From contig JANBTH010000160.1 of assembly GCA_027578815.1 (NCBI GenBank), forward strand, positions 1 through 29,642: 29,642 nt of DNA. The letters are read 5' to 3'. The stretch is from Coemansia sp. RSA 1804. Its lineage: Eukaryota > Kickxellomycota > Kickxellomycetes > Kickxellales > Kickxellaceae. A program made the translations under genes and the position numbers. Shown in pieces: positions 1 through 10,340 of the stretch (positions are counted from its first letter, which is position 1; each line of letters starts with the position of its first letter). The notes beneath the pieces were generated by a model. That model searched no databases. It had not been told where the DNA came from and saw only the letters and a list, made by a program, of their open reading frames with translations.

Positions 1-2225
1 CCCCACATGGCTCTTATAAGGATAACGATGCGTAAAGACCAAGTGGCTTTCTTTCATGCTGTCTGCTGCTGTAGAAAACACGAGCCACATTGGATTGATG
101 TTGGTATTGATAGCAGAGCTACGTGTTGCCAGCCTGTTCCTATGCGTGCCAACCAAATAGACTCTTTTAACAGCAATGCCATGACAAAACAAAAGGAAAA
201 CAATAGCTACATCCTAGCCTCATCAGATTTGGATGGAACACATGCTTGCTCAGCAGAATAGAAAAAAAGGTGTGACTAGAATTTGGTGGCATATGGCTTT
301 GAATCTTTCTATATCCCAGCATTGAAGTCTATTTTCAACCGAGTAACAATTGTTTTTCTGTTCTTTAATCGAGAAACTTTTTCTGCTGCCGCCCGTTTTT
401 AGGAACTCTTTTTCTTCTTCAAGCAAAACAAAAACAAGACAAAGGCAGAAAAGGAAGAACATCTACGCCAACACGTTTGTCCATCAGAAATACGAGGCTG
501 TTATTTTTGTTTCTGCCATCCGATCTCGGCTCTACTCTCGTCGTTCCTGACTGGGTTACGTATATCGCAGACCAAACCGGTCAACGGTCTTGTTTGTTGT
601 GACAGGTACGTTCCTATTCTCCAGTAATGAACGAGCAGGCTCCAAAAGGGAAGCAACGGACAATTGCACAAAGGCAAGAAAACGAATAATGAAAGCAACA
701 GCAACAGCCGCCTTCTTTCCCTTGTTTGTGCTTGATGCACCAGCACTAGGAGCAGGCGCTGAGCCACATCTAACCATTCGTGGCATGCTTATTCTTTCGT
801 TTTGCTAGCACTGTATGTGGCAGTCCTTCATTCCTAAGCCTCGCTCGTCTTGCCTTCACGAAATCAAAGAATGGGACTCTCTCCTTCTTCAAGACGCTTG
901 TTTACCAGCACTGCTGTTGTTTTTCATTCGTTTCGGATGCTTATTTGGACGGCCTTTAGACGACATTTCTCATTCCTCTCTTCTCATGGCATGTAAATGT
1001 CGTGACCAACGGAAACAGACCAATGCCGCGGTCTGCTGAGAATGGTGATCGCCAATTTCCAAACTTTAATTGCTGCGCTTTCTTTCTCGGAGTTTTGGCG
1101 GAGTCTGGTTTTAGCTGGTCCCAAATATGACCCCATCCCCATTTTCCTTTTTATTGTTGCGCTACTAGTGTGAATTGCCGTCAGCGCAGCAAAACCTGCC
1201 ATCCATATATGCCATCATCTTTCATCCTTTCTTGTTTCGTCACATTCCTACGGAATCATGCTCTGGTTGCTCATGGCTGTTTCATCTGCTTTCCCAAGCA
1301 ATCAGCCGGCCCAAACAGAGAAACGCAACGTGTGGTAGACATCTCTTGTTGTCCAGGGAAAAAACACCGGTCCTGTATTGTTAGTTTACACATTTATACT
1401 GCCATTGTTTATTCTTTTTTAGTCCGCCCACGTTTTTCAACAGCCCAAAAAAGTGAATCTGTTGGTGCCTCGCACACATTCTCTTTCATTTTGGAATATC
1501 CTTCTAACCCCATTCTCTGTGACCTTTATTTTATTTTATTTCAATTTGTTTTTCAGTACACAGCGACTGAAAAATGTAATTGATATTTTGGAATCAGCGT
1601 GTAAATTCCTTCCTCTCCCCCTCCCCAAAAAAAACAACAACAGCCATGTTTGCCTGCGCCTCTTCACCATTCCTTTCCTTCTCCCCTTTTGCTGGAAATA
1701 CGCTACTGGCATTCAGACTGTGTATACAGAGAGAGCACATTATGATATGCCGTCTCTTGTTCAAGAGATCTTTCTCTCCCTGCCCCGCCTTTTTTGCATC
1801 ATTACGGCTTTCCTTCGCTTGCGAACCCAGGCCAGCATGCAAGGAAAGCCGGTCCTCCCCTTCTGTCCATCGTTGTGACGGAAGACAGAAAACAGAGGGC
1901 ACCCAGTTTAATTCCGTCGTCATTATTTTTTGTTTACCATCTGGGCTGCTCTATAATTGCCGGGGCTGTCCGAAAGGGAGAGGGATATTGGACTGTGTCA
2001 GTTGAGCAACTTAACAATAGAGGCTGAGCCATTATTATCTTTTTTTAGCCAAAACCTTTGTTGTATGCTGCATAGCCCGCTTTTGTTCTCTCTTTGTTTG
2101 TGCAGAGGCGTGTTTGGCGGCTGGGCATCTGCGTCTACCGCGCTTTGAAAGCGGCTGAGAACCACACAAGTAAATAAAACAGGCGCCATGGGCAATATTT
2201 GACGGGCTAGTGTCAGTTACGTTGA
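1..2225. other. Gene-free stretch, left end
   Basis: I see no supportable gene here. Open frames are short, overlap on both strands and share no recognisable domain. A frame open from the left edge to a stop at 261 contains an ATG at 7 and could be the tail of an exon of a gene outside the window, but it has no motif. The plus strand grows increasingly pyrimidine-rich to the right. This makes minus-strand frames look artificially rich in Lys, Glu and Arg, for example a 109-codon frame at 1594-1923. No tRNA-like arm or repeat array was seen. Confidence 0.5.
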
Positions 2226-2914
2226 ATGCATCAAAAAACCAGTCATTGCTGCTTTTTTATATCTAATTTCTTTTCTTTTCGAGGCGACCACAGACGCAGC
2301 AATATCAGCAGAAATACCAAGACATTTTACACTCGTTTTTGCCTTCTCATTTTACTGCTGTGCCTTCTTTTCCTCTACGCTTCTGCATATTTTCTGTCCT
2401 TTACACTCTATATTTGCCTTGGCTGGCTTTTTTCCATTTCTTGCTCAGGTGCTCTGCATTCCTTTTCCCTATTACCTAATATCTCTATTATATTTTCTCT
2501 ACCATCCACGCAGCCTCCTAATCTTCTTTACCTACGCTTTTTACTTCTATTTCAGCTCTCGCAGCCCATGCAGCTGAAGAAGCAACCTCAACATTAGTAC
2601 TACTCCCCTTTCACCTTCTTAATTCTCTACTCCCTGATAAGCTCCTTTTTTCGGTCTTCACACATCTTGCATTCTGGGTTACAGCTGCATCGCTTGCCCT
2701 CTTTCCTATTCTCTAGCACTTTTCTCTAAATATCAGTTGCTTCTGCTGCGACAGAGGGCGACTCGTTCTGTTCTTTCTCTGCTCTCCTCTTTAAATCGCA
2801 TACTCTAGTAGCATTAAAGTAATTGAAAATACTCCCTTGATTTGCTTTACATTCTTCGTGTATATTCAAAAACGCATACATTGCTCATCTACATTCTTAG
2901 CTAAAAACATACAC
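2226..2914 (+). promoter_or_regulatory. Pyrimidine-rich leader/promoter region of the cyclin gene
   Basis: The plus strand is dominated by C and T tracts (clearest at 2230-2570 and 2590-2800) directly upstream of the first cyclin exon. The same pattern recurs upstream of the kinesin (12480-13060), so it looks like a property of promoters or 5' untranslated leaders in this genome. The 123-codon frame at 2226-2597 is a by-product of this composition (Phe/Leu/Ser runs). No discrete TATA or CCAAT element could be assigned with confidence. Confidence 0.45.
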
Positions 2915-5900
2915 ATGATCACGGCGTCGAACACACACTCATACGCCGAACGCAAATCAAAAAACATGTTTACGATGCGCCCCGCTTGGCTGAAAAAGGA
3001 AAGCAGCTCCACAGACTCTATGACTCGCGCCGGTTCCCCTGAGTCATCAAAACTCAAAGAGCTGTCGTCATCCGCTCATGGAAAGTCCAAGACGTTAAGC
3101 CGCCCTCGGGTACGCGAGCTCTTGAACCTCGCCATGATAAGTAAGTAGATCAGCTTCTGCCCTTGCATGATTTACTTTGCACACTTACGTCATATATTGC
3201 ATATAATATGTGGATATTGGATTATATATGAGGAGAATTAAGAACTTTCTTTTGCATTAACATGGCACCTTAAATAGTGCGCTGAACTTTTAACCTCATT
3301 TTTCGTTGTTGTTTGTGAAGGTCAATTATTGTCACAAGCGGACGAAGGCAAGCACGGGTTCCCCTGTGTAATAAATGTCTGAATACCCTTACTGCTTATT
3401 TGACCATATTTCGTGAAGCAGACTTTGCCATTTTCCCACCCACGTCTTTCACCGATCTTTACTATCTAGTTATTTAATGTTCTATACCTTGTAAAAATGA
3501 TGAAAATGCACTGCTATCCTGCTGATTTACTTACACACAATCTTTACCGTATACCCAGCATAGCATCAAACCCGTTTGCATACTAAACAACTTTGATTGC
3601 TCTGCCTTTGCGAATATGTGCTTTTCCAAGTAGAGTTAATGGAGCGAATGATTGCCGAGCTATTTCCATGTGTAAACGATGTCGAACTAGGTAACAACGG
3701 CTTTGCAAGTGGAGGCACCGCGACAACAGCAGCAGCAGCAGCAACCACAACAGCTCCCTTGCCGTCATTCGAAGAGTTTCTAAAGCACATTTGCCGTCGT
3801 ACCCGCACACCACTCACGTGCATGTGCTTAGCGCTATTGTATCTGACTAGGCTCCGTGCCAACCACCCGCGCTCGCGTGGATCGCCAGGCTCTTCTTATA
3901 GACTGGCGCTTTCATCACTCTGTGTGGCAACAAAGTATCTGTACGACGATGCATACCACACATGCTCTTGGGTTCAGGTCTCAATGGGTCTTTTCAATCA
4001 GCGCGAAGTCAATCAGATGGAAATGGAGTTTATGTACTTTTTACACTACCAGCTTGGAGTTACTCCAACAGAATGGAACCAGTGGATTGCCACCCTAGAG
4101 GCCAAGCTTGTATCGCGCTGGCAAGAAAAGGGCAAGGCTGAGGTGATTTATGGCTTTGGGTTGTTTCTATCCTACGAGTGCTGTGAACCGAATGCCCAAG
4201 AGACAGTGCGCGACATTGCTTGGGGCGAGGGCGGAAAAAGTCTTCTCACCATGCTCAACAACGCTATACATCTTCCAGGAGAAGATACCTTTGGAAAGGG
4301 GTCGCCCTCAGCAGACTCTGCAGTATCAGACACAACGTGCCTTCCAACACCCGATCCCAACTCTTGGTTTCGAATAAGGTCGCCAGCAGCAGCAGCAGCA
4401 GGTGCGCGTTCGTCGGCGACAAGTGCATCTGTAGTAGCCCCCTGCTCAAACTCAATAACTCCCACAACTGCCCAGTTTGCAGAGATTTCTGGGTTTGGCG
4501 ATGATTCCGGTACAGCTCCCAACGCTAAGCCGCATCCAAGCACGTATCTACAAGGCCGGCAATACGGCAGCCCGGCATGCGATCCGTCTCCAAAAGTTCA
4601 GAAGTATAGCTCATCCTCATCGAATGCGGGGATTTCTAGACGTGGTGGGCCTCCAGCTGGGCCAGTACATCCCTTACGGCCGAGTTCTGTGTGCTCGATG
4701 CCAGGAGTTGTGCCATCAGCATCTGGGTATTCCTACGAGTCCAGTACGCACAGTAACTCTAGATATGTTCCGCACGCACATCCGAGCTCTCGGAGGACAT
4801 ACCACCACGCACTTGATTCGAATAGCCAGGACTGGGGAGCGAAAGATGCCGGTGGAACTATTGCGACTACTTCGCCGTCTCATCCGTTGTCCGTAGCATT
4901 GAGAGACAATGCTGGTGCCACTTGTCATCCAAGCAGTGTTTCAACCGGAAGCTCTTCACAAAACCAGACATATTTTGTAGGCGACTCTCGTCCACTGTCG
5001 AGTGTTGGGCACGGTGCCTATAACATGTGTTCTGGTGGGATGTCAATAGACAGAAAATGTGGGCATAGCACGTCCATGCTTCCGAGGCTTTCTTCTGTTG
5101 GCGGGACAGGACAGCTGTCAGGCGAGAGGAACCCGGCGCTTAGCTCTAGCAGTGCTGCTGTAGATTCCGTGTCATGTAGAAACTATATTGCTAATGGGCA
5201 ACAGGGCTCCGACAGCACTGTTCCGGAAAACAAGGCAACAAAGGACCTACCGATAAAAGGACTCATGCGCTTTGGCGCACCCAGTACATTGGCGGCGGCG
5301 TATACAGTTCATGGCGATGGCGCGGAGACACCTTACAATGCCTTTAATAGCAACAAAAGCAGCAACAGCAACAGCCACGGCAGCATCCGCTACATGGGCA
5401 CTGGCGCAGGAATATCGAATGCCTCATGCGCTGCTTCGACAAAGTCATCTATTTCCTCATTGAAGACAGCAGGCAGGAGACAGAGCTGGCGGAACAGCAG
5501 CAAAAACACAGGTACTTCGTTTGCTCAGCGACTACGTTCGTTTGCCGTATTCAACTGGGGCTCAGGAGGAGGAGGCAATGGTGGCGGAGCTGTCAGCAGT
5601 AACAATAGCAGCAAGGATGGCGCCGATTTAATTGTAGAGAGCAGGCCGTCTGCAAAGCCACCGATGCCATGCGGTTCGGATGAGCTGTCTGGCTTTGTTG
5701 ATCGTGAGCAGGATACGGAACGTGGATTCCATGACCACTCATTGTCCTTGTCAACAGCGACAGCTACAATGCGCGCCGTGTCGAACAGCAGCGCCTCCAA
5801 CGCCAGCGGACGTTTTGGATACGTGAACCGCAGAAGCTGCTGTCCGTCCCAGATTTCCGCGTCGTCTGGGACGTATTCGGCAGAAAGTCATTATCTTCAC

Positions 5901-6065
5901 CAGGGTCACTCTCTGTCAAACATCGAGCTTGCCAAACGGCCAGACGGTGACTTCCGCAGCAAACGCCTGCCCATTGCTAATGTTCGCCATGCGCTCAGTA
6001 GCGTTGCATCGCCTTCCTACGATTTTGAGCTGGAAATGTCAAAATACGTTTCCATGAAATCATAG
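2915..6065 (+). CDS. Pho85-type (PCL1/2-like) cyclin with long disordered C-terminal tail, spliced
   Basis: Predicted cyclin partner of a Pho85/CDK5-type kinase. The simplest model joins 2915-3140 to 3631-6065 (886 aa). Exon 1 ends in phase 1 before a GTAAGT donor, and exon 2 restores the frame after CAAG. An ATG at 2966 has a better -3 adenine and is an alternative start. The cyclin box lies at about residues 77-225: a helix reading VELMERMIAELF, then SFEEFLKHICRRTRTP, LALLYLTRLR, LCVATKYLYDD and NQMEMEFMYFL, the order seen in PCL cyclins. The next roughly 660 residues are Ser/Gly/Asn/Thr-rich with no recognised fold, giving an unusually long protein for the family (often 250-450 aa). Many SP/TP sites could be kinase targets. 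A CAG-coded Ala run lies at about 4384-4401. The gene converges with the RasGEF gene. The family call is firm; the N-terminal structure is less certain. Confidence 0.8.
3141..3630 (+). other. Intron (or two introns) of the cyclin gene
   Basis: A consensus donor GTAAGT sits at 3141. The acceptor at 3629-3630 is preceded by a branch-like TACTAAAC near 3581 and is followed three bases later by a second in-frame AG (AAGTAG tandem acceptor). At 490 nt it is long for a fungal intron. An internal exon at 3321-3365 is possible: it follows a T-rich tract ending GTGAAG, is 45 nt long and keeps the frame, but its donor (GTGTAA) is weak. Confidence 0.6.
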
Positions 6066-6594
6066 GGCTCTTGATATCTGCTTTAATCCAAGTGCTGCTT
6101 CGATCTAAGTGCTGAAGATCCTGGTCGGATTCGTGATATGGCGAGATAAAAATAGAGTATAATGCATGACGGGTCCAGCTCTAGTCACTTACATTCTCTA
6201 TCACCCTTGCCTTTAATGAAGATAGCGCATCATTGTAATGTTTATTTTTCCTCTACACTTTATGTTTAAAACTTGTTTTAAAACTAGTTTCCATTCTAAT
6301 GTGCTGCACTGTCTAAATGTTAATGTTGCACCATCTGGCTCAATTTGCTTGCTCATTTATATCTATCAAGAATGGGCAAGAAAGCAGACCACAGCTTTTT
6401 GGAGTATGTAGGTGTTTGTGTTTGTTGGTATTGCTATATGTTGTTAAAAATGAATGCGCAAAATAAGGAATGAGAGATAATGCACTGGCGACTGGCGAAA
6501 GAAACACCAAAAGACGCCTATAACGGAGGGGTTGTTATAATATAAAAGAAAGCTTTACGATGTTGAGATTTCTCTCTCTCGGGGAAAGAAATGT
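6066..6594. other. Shared 3' intergenic region between convergent cyclin and RasGEF genes
   Basis: There are 529 AT-rich bases between two facing stop codons, with no open frame of note. It must hold the 3' untranslated ends and polyadenylation signals of both genes. A-rich stretches such as GATAAAAATAGAG near 6145 are candidates on the plus strand, but no unique signal can be picked out. Confidence 0.5.
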
Positions 6595-9500
6595 TTAGTG
6601 GCCACTTGCGCTAGCTTCAAAGTTCAGCAGCATCTGCGTTTCAGCGGAAATAGCGTCCGTCTTCTGTTTCAGCATTGGAATTCCGTCCGGCATTGTCTGT
6701 GCAGCCTGGGAAGCGGTTAGAAGCGGCGATTTCATAGTTGGCGATAGCGGCGGAGAGCTGATCGCATCTTTCTCGGGCTGGAATTTGGGCATGGGCAGGC
6801 GTGGAAGCGGCGGTGCATCGTGCATCAGCATTGGCGACTTGGCCCGGATCTTCGGTAACGACTGCGGCGACTTTGAAGGGTTTGTAGTGTCGGATGGAAG
6901 CCATCTCGGCATCGTTGCTGATGGGAGTGGCGGTAGGTTAGTGTTAGTTGGCAGCGGGGGCAACTCTGGTAGATTCGGGGAAATTGCAGCAAATGCGCTC
7001 TTTGAGCCGGTAGACTGGATGCTATGTGTGCTGGATGATCTCCTGTGGCTGGCCTTGCGAGCGCTTTCCGAGAACACCGGGTTCTTTGACAGCAACTGCG
7101 TCTGATCTGCACCGGAACGGTGGTCCTTTTCTGGATTAGTAAATCCGTTGGGCGATGGCGGGCGGTTCACGCATGTCGACTCGCTGTCTGTGGATATCTT
7201 GCGGGCGGATTCCACAGACGAGTGTTTGCTAGCACTGCCGCCGCCGCCGCCGCCGCTTCCGCCGACATAGTTAGCAAGGGTTCCATTTATTTGGCTGGCG
7301 TGCTTGTTCTTGGAGTAACGCGAGTAGTCAATTGAGTCGCTCAGCTTGAATGACATGAGCCAGGGGCGCTCAGACGACCTGCTCTCATAGCCCTGCGAGT
7401 GGCTGCTCATAGACATCCGGTTTATACCAGACGGCTGTGTCCCAGCTGAGATTGTTGCTGCCAAAGACCCAACTGGGGGCGATCTCGCGTATGTTGTGGG
7501 CGTGAGTCTGGGTTCGCGCATATCACACAGACGCGTCAGGTACTCGCGGGGCATCCAGGGCTCGGAGAACAGCAATGCGGTAGTCACTACAACCGCCAGC
7601 TGGCCGCTTGTTGACACGTGTAGCTTCTCGAGAGGAGCGCCCACGCTGCAGGTGTAGCATGGGTTTCCTGCCGAAATGTACAAAAAGTGCGCCAAAATAT
7701 CCACAATGTGCGGTGCACGCGATGCGGAAATCGCGCTGTCCCCAAGCAGACGACACTGGGAGAGCGTCAGCTCCTTGCCGCCGTTCTGCTTGTCGGTAGA
7801 TGACTGACGCCGCGGCATGCGTTTGAGAAAGTTGCTGGCAGCAGAGAAGGCCCGTGGCGTCGTGCTCTGTTGGTAGGCAGATGGCATAAGAAGCGACAGG
7901 GAGGACATTTCGGTGGAGAAGATACGACGCATCATAAAGTAGTCAAGCGACAGCGGCAAGTCTTGGTTGTAGCAGCTCTCAATAATGGCCACCCATTGAG
8001 AACCACTGGTAGTCCCTACTGCTGTTGCTGCTGATGCTGCCGGCACAGTCCCTGATGCTGTCGTTAGTCTCTCGGTAGTACTTGTCTGGGAAGAAGACTG
8101 TGGGCGTTTGTCGCTGTTAGCGCTATTCCCCTCGCCTGATGCCTCCGACGATACTGCATCCTTCAGCAGAACTGCTACAATAGGGACAAGAGCGCGCGGC
8201 GGTGGCAGATCGAAATCTTCTTTGCAGTACACGCAGCTGCTTACGTAGTTGTCGTTTGACGAGCACAGATCGGGAGTGTTGATAGCAATGGCGGTGTCAA
8301 AGTTTAGAGACTCATCCTCCATTTTCACATCGCGGGAATCCATAGCCTTGTTATTGCTGAGCATTGTCTCTATAGCAGCAGCACACGCCTCGGCACCGTC
8401 TGCCTTCTTTTTCTTCTTCTGCATCTTTTTGATTCTAGCCTGCAGCTCGTTGCGATAGTTTGCGTAGTTTGGGTGAATCTTCAGGACACGCTCAAGGATA
8501 AAGCGGATTGCGCCCTTGCACTGCGAAGAGACCAGATCCCATGAAGCACGCAAGCGGCCTATGGTTGCAGTAGAAAAAACGCAGACCAGACTGTTAAGCG
8601 ACTCGTAGTCGCCGAGTTCGCGCAAGAGACACGCCACGACTGTCCACCATTCAATCCGCTTTGCGCGCTGGCTGGCAAGGATGGGATAGATGATGGTTGC
8701 CTCCATGAATCTAGTCAAAAAGTTAGCATGGTCGCTAAGCATACGAAGGATTGAATGCGCGGGGGTCGTGGGCGACGAAGACGACGATGACAGCGACGAC
8801 CTGGGCTCATTGGCAGAGTTGCCGCTGCCAGTACTGGCGTTGCTGGAAACGCTGTTTCTGCTGTTCATGCGGCTTATCCCTTGTGGCGGAGGGTTTCTGT
8901 TGTTAGTGTTGCTGCTGGGTGACACTGCATACTGCCTTACGGTCTCGGCGGTAAGCTGCTGGAAGAGCTGGGCGGTAGAGTTTGCGATTGCACAGGCCAT
9001 GATGCCAGGAGGAAGAGTTTCAATCTGCTTTGTTAGATGAGATACTTCGTTTTCGGTTGTGCTGGAGCGAAGAAGGCTGTTGATCAGATCAACAACGCTT
9101 ATGTGCGTGTCGCCATAGCTCGAAAGCTCGCGTGTGGGGATAAGCGGTATGCGCTCTTCCAGGGGCGCAATGTGTCGCTTGCCAAGCTTGACATAGACAT
9201 CGTTCACAGGCTTAGCTGGGGCAGTCTTCACATTATCGCTCTGCCACAGCCGAACAACAGAGCCCTCGACATGGCCCTCCCCGGTCTCTGGTAGGCCAGC
9301 GGTCTGTTTCTGCATGCTTGCGTTGACTATGACTTTTCTCAAAGCTGGGGATTTAGACAGTGCAGCTACACGATCGCCTGGCGGGCCGCCTAGCCTTTTG
9401 CCGTCGGGTGCTCTGTTGGACAGTAGGGGTATCGAGGGCATCGGTGGTGACGTGTAGTTGTGGGAATAGGAGTCTGGCGTGAAGAGTCCGGGCGGACGCG

Positions 9501-9849
9501 ACTGACGGTAGGCGGCCGTTTCGTGGACGCTGTGGGTGCTACTGCGACCGCGATTCTGGCCAGCAGAGTAAGAGGCGGCGTTTACCAGCGAGAGGTGTGT
9601 GTTGGCGCCTGGAATTTGCAGCAAATACTCGTTAAGGGTCATCTGCGTTGCCTCCAGCTGCTCCTTGAGCCTAGACAGAAGAAGCCCGCGTTTTTCAGAC
9701 CCATTGGCTCCTTGCAATATCTGGTCTGCGGTGGTGCTGATGTTTGCAGATCTCATCAGCTCGCGGACCGGCTCGCGGATTGCCTTGATCCGCTGGGACA
9801 CATCCTGCAGGCTGGCAAAGTCTGTTTTTGACAGAACAAGCGAGGACAT
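6595..9849 (-). CDS. RasGEF (Cdc25-type) domain protein with Pro-rich tail
   Basis: Predicted guanine-nucleotide exchange factor for a Ras-family GTPase, 1084 aa in one exon from the ATG at 9849. Residues about 1-75 are helical. Residues about 250-305 resemble the start of a RasGEF domain. Residues 375-475 match its core: FLTRFMEATIIYPI, then a stretch from IEWWTVVACLLREL to LNSLVCVFSTATIGRL, and SWDLV, corresponding to the Cdc25 segment with R..VI.YFI.VA..C..L.N...... I..AL....I.RLKKTW. PRALVPIVAVLLKD (about 552-564) corresponds to the PCVPYLG..L.DL segment. Low-complexity insertions split the domain at about 310-365 and 570-615. Residues 960-1040 carry repeated PPLP/LPPLP motifs, possible SH3 ligands. 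No REM, SH3 or PH domain is obvious, so the exact orthologue is unclear. The domain is divergent, and activity is inferred only. Confidence 0.65.
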   Translation of the reverse strand: MSSLVLSKTDFASLQDVSQRIKAIREPVRELMRSANISTTADQILQGANGSEKRGLLLSRLKEQLEATQMTLNEYLLQIPGANTHLSLVNAASYSAGQNRGRSSTHSVHETAAYRQSRPPGLFTPDSYSHNYTSPPMPSIPLLSNRAPDGKRLGGPPGDRVAALSKSPALRKVIVNASMQKQTAGLPETGEGHVEGSVVRLWQSDNVKTAPAKPVNDVYVKLGKRHIAPLEERIPLIPTRELSSYGDTHISVVDLINSLLRSSTTENEVSHLTKQIETLPPGIMACAIANSTAQLFQQLTAETVRQYAVSPSSNTNNRNPPPQGISRMNSRNSVSSNASTGSGNSANEPRSSLSSSSSSPTTPAHSILRMLSDHANFLTRFMEATIIYPILASQRAKRIEWWTVVACLLRELGDYESLNSLVCVFSTATIGRLRASWDLVSSQCKGAIRFILERVLKIHPNYANYRNELQARIKKMQKKKKKADGAEACAAAIETMLSNNKAMDSRDVKMEDESLNFDTAIAINTPDLCSSNDNYVSSCVYCKEDFDLPPPRALVPIVAVLLKDAVSSEASGEGNSANSDKRPQSSSQTSTTERLTTASGTVPAASAATAVGTTSGSQWVAIIESCYNQDLPLSLDYFMMRRIFSTEMSSLSLLMPSAYQQSTTPRAFSAASNFLKRMPRRQSSTDKQNGGKELTLSQCRLLGDSAISASRAPHIVDILAHFLYISAGNPCYTCSVGAPLEKLHVSTSGQLAVVVTTALLFSEPWMPREYLTRLCDMREPRLTPTTYARSPPVGSLAATISAGTQPSGINRMSMSSHSQGYESRSSERPWLMSFKLSDSIDYSRYSKNKHASQINGTLANYVGGSGGGGGGSASKHSSVESARKISTDSESTCVNRPPSPNGFTNPEKDHRSGADQTQLLSKNPVFSESARKASHRRSSSTHSIQSTGSKSAFAAISPNLPELPPLPTNTNLPPLPSATMPRWLPSDTTNPSKSPQSLPKIRAKSPMLMHDAPPLPRLPMPKFQPEKDAISSPPLSPTMKSPLLTASQAAQTMPDGIPMLKQKTDAISAETQMLLNFEASASGH

Positions 9850-10340
9850 GTCTGAGGGTGGCTTGTTATCTGCAGTCGAATCTAGCGTGTCTAATAATTA
9901 TATATTGCAGTGAACGGCAGCGACGGTTTATTGGTATGCAGGTAATGAAAGAAAAGCAAGCGGCTTGACTGTTGAATAAGTTAGTATTGCAAGTGGGGTT
10001 TGTTCTTTTTTCTCTTCTTGGAGAACATGCAGATGACTAGGGGGGAAAGTATAAACAGGGAATAAGAAAAACAAAACAAAACAAAAGAAACGGTGGAATG
10101 TTGGGCGATATATGGGCTCTATGCTACGCTTGTTAGAGAAGGAAAAAGGAAGAAGGGGGGAACAGGATTGTCAGCAGCGTACCCAGAAAGAAAAAGCAGC
10201 GGCTGGATATTTTGTTCCTTTCGGGTTCACCTGACATTCACACACACAAAATAGATAGGGGAACAGCATTTGCGCACTGTGGGGCATCTGGCATAGACAG
10301 TTGCAGAATGCGCCTGACCATCTTCGCTCAATTGTTTTTA
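9850..10340. other. Gene-free stretch upstream of the RasGEF gene
   Basis: No convincing coding frame. The RasGEF frame continues open for about 16 codons upstream of its ATG (to a stop near 9900), with an acceptor-like CTCAG just before the ATG, so an upstream exon cannot be excluded. An A/C-rich pentamer-like run (ACAAA repeats) lies around 10070-10088. Confidence 0.4.

Noticed and set aside
1594..1923. 109-codon minus-strand ORF with ATG and protein-like Lys/Glu/Arg content
   Set aside because: Complement of a C/T-rich tract, which forces purine codons; no domain seen.
2226..2597. 123-codon plus-strand ORF resembling a membrane protein
   Set aside because: It is a translation of a C/T-rich leader; the Phe/Leu/Ser content follows from base composition.
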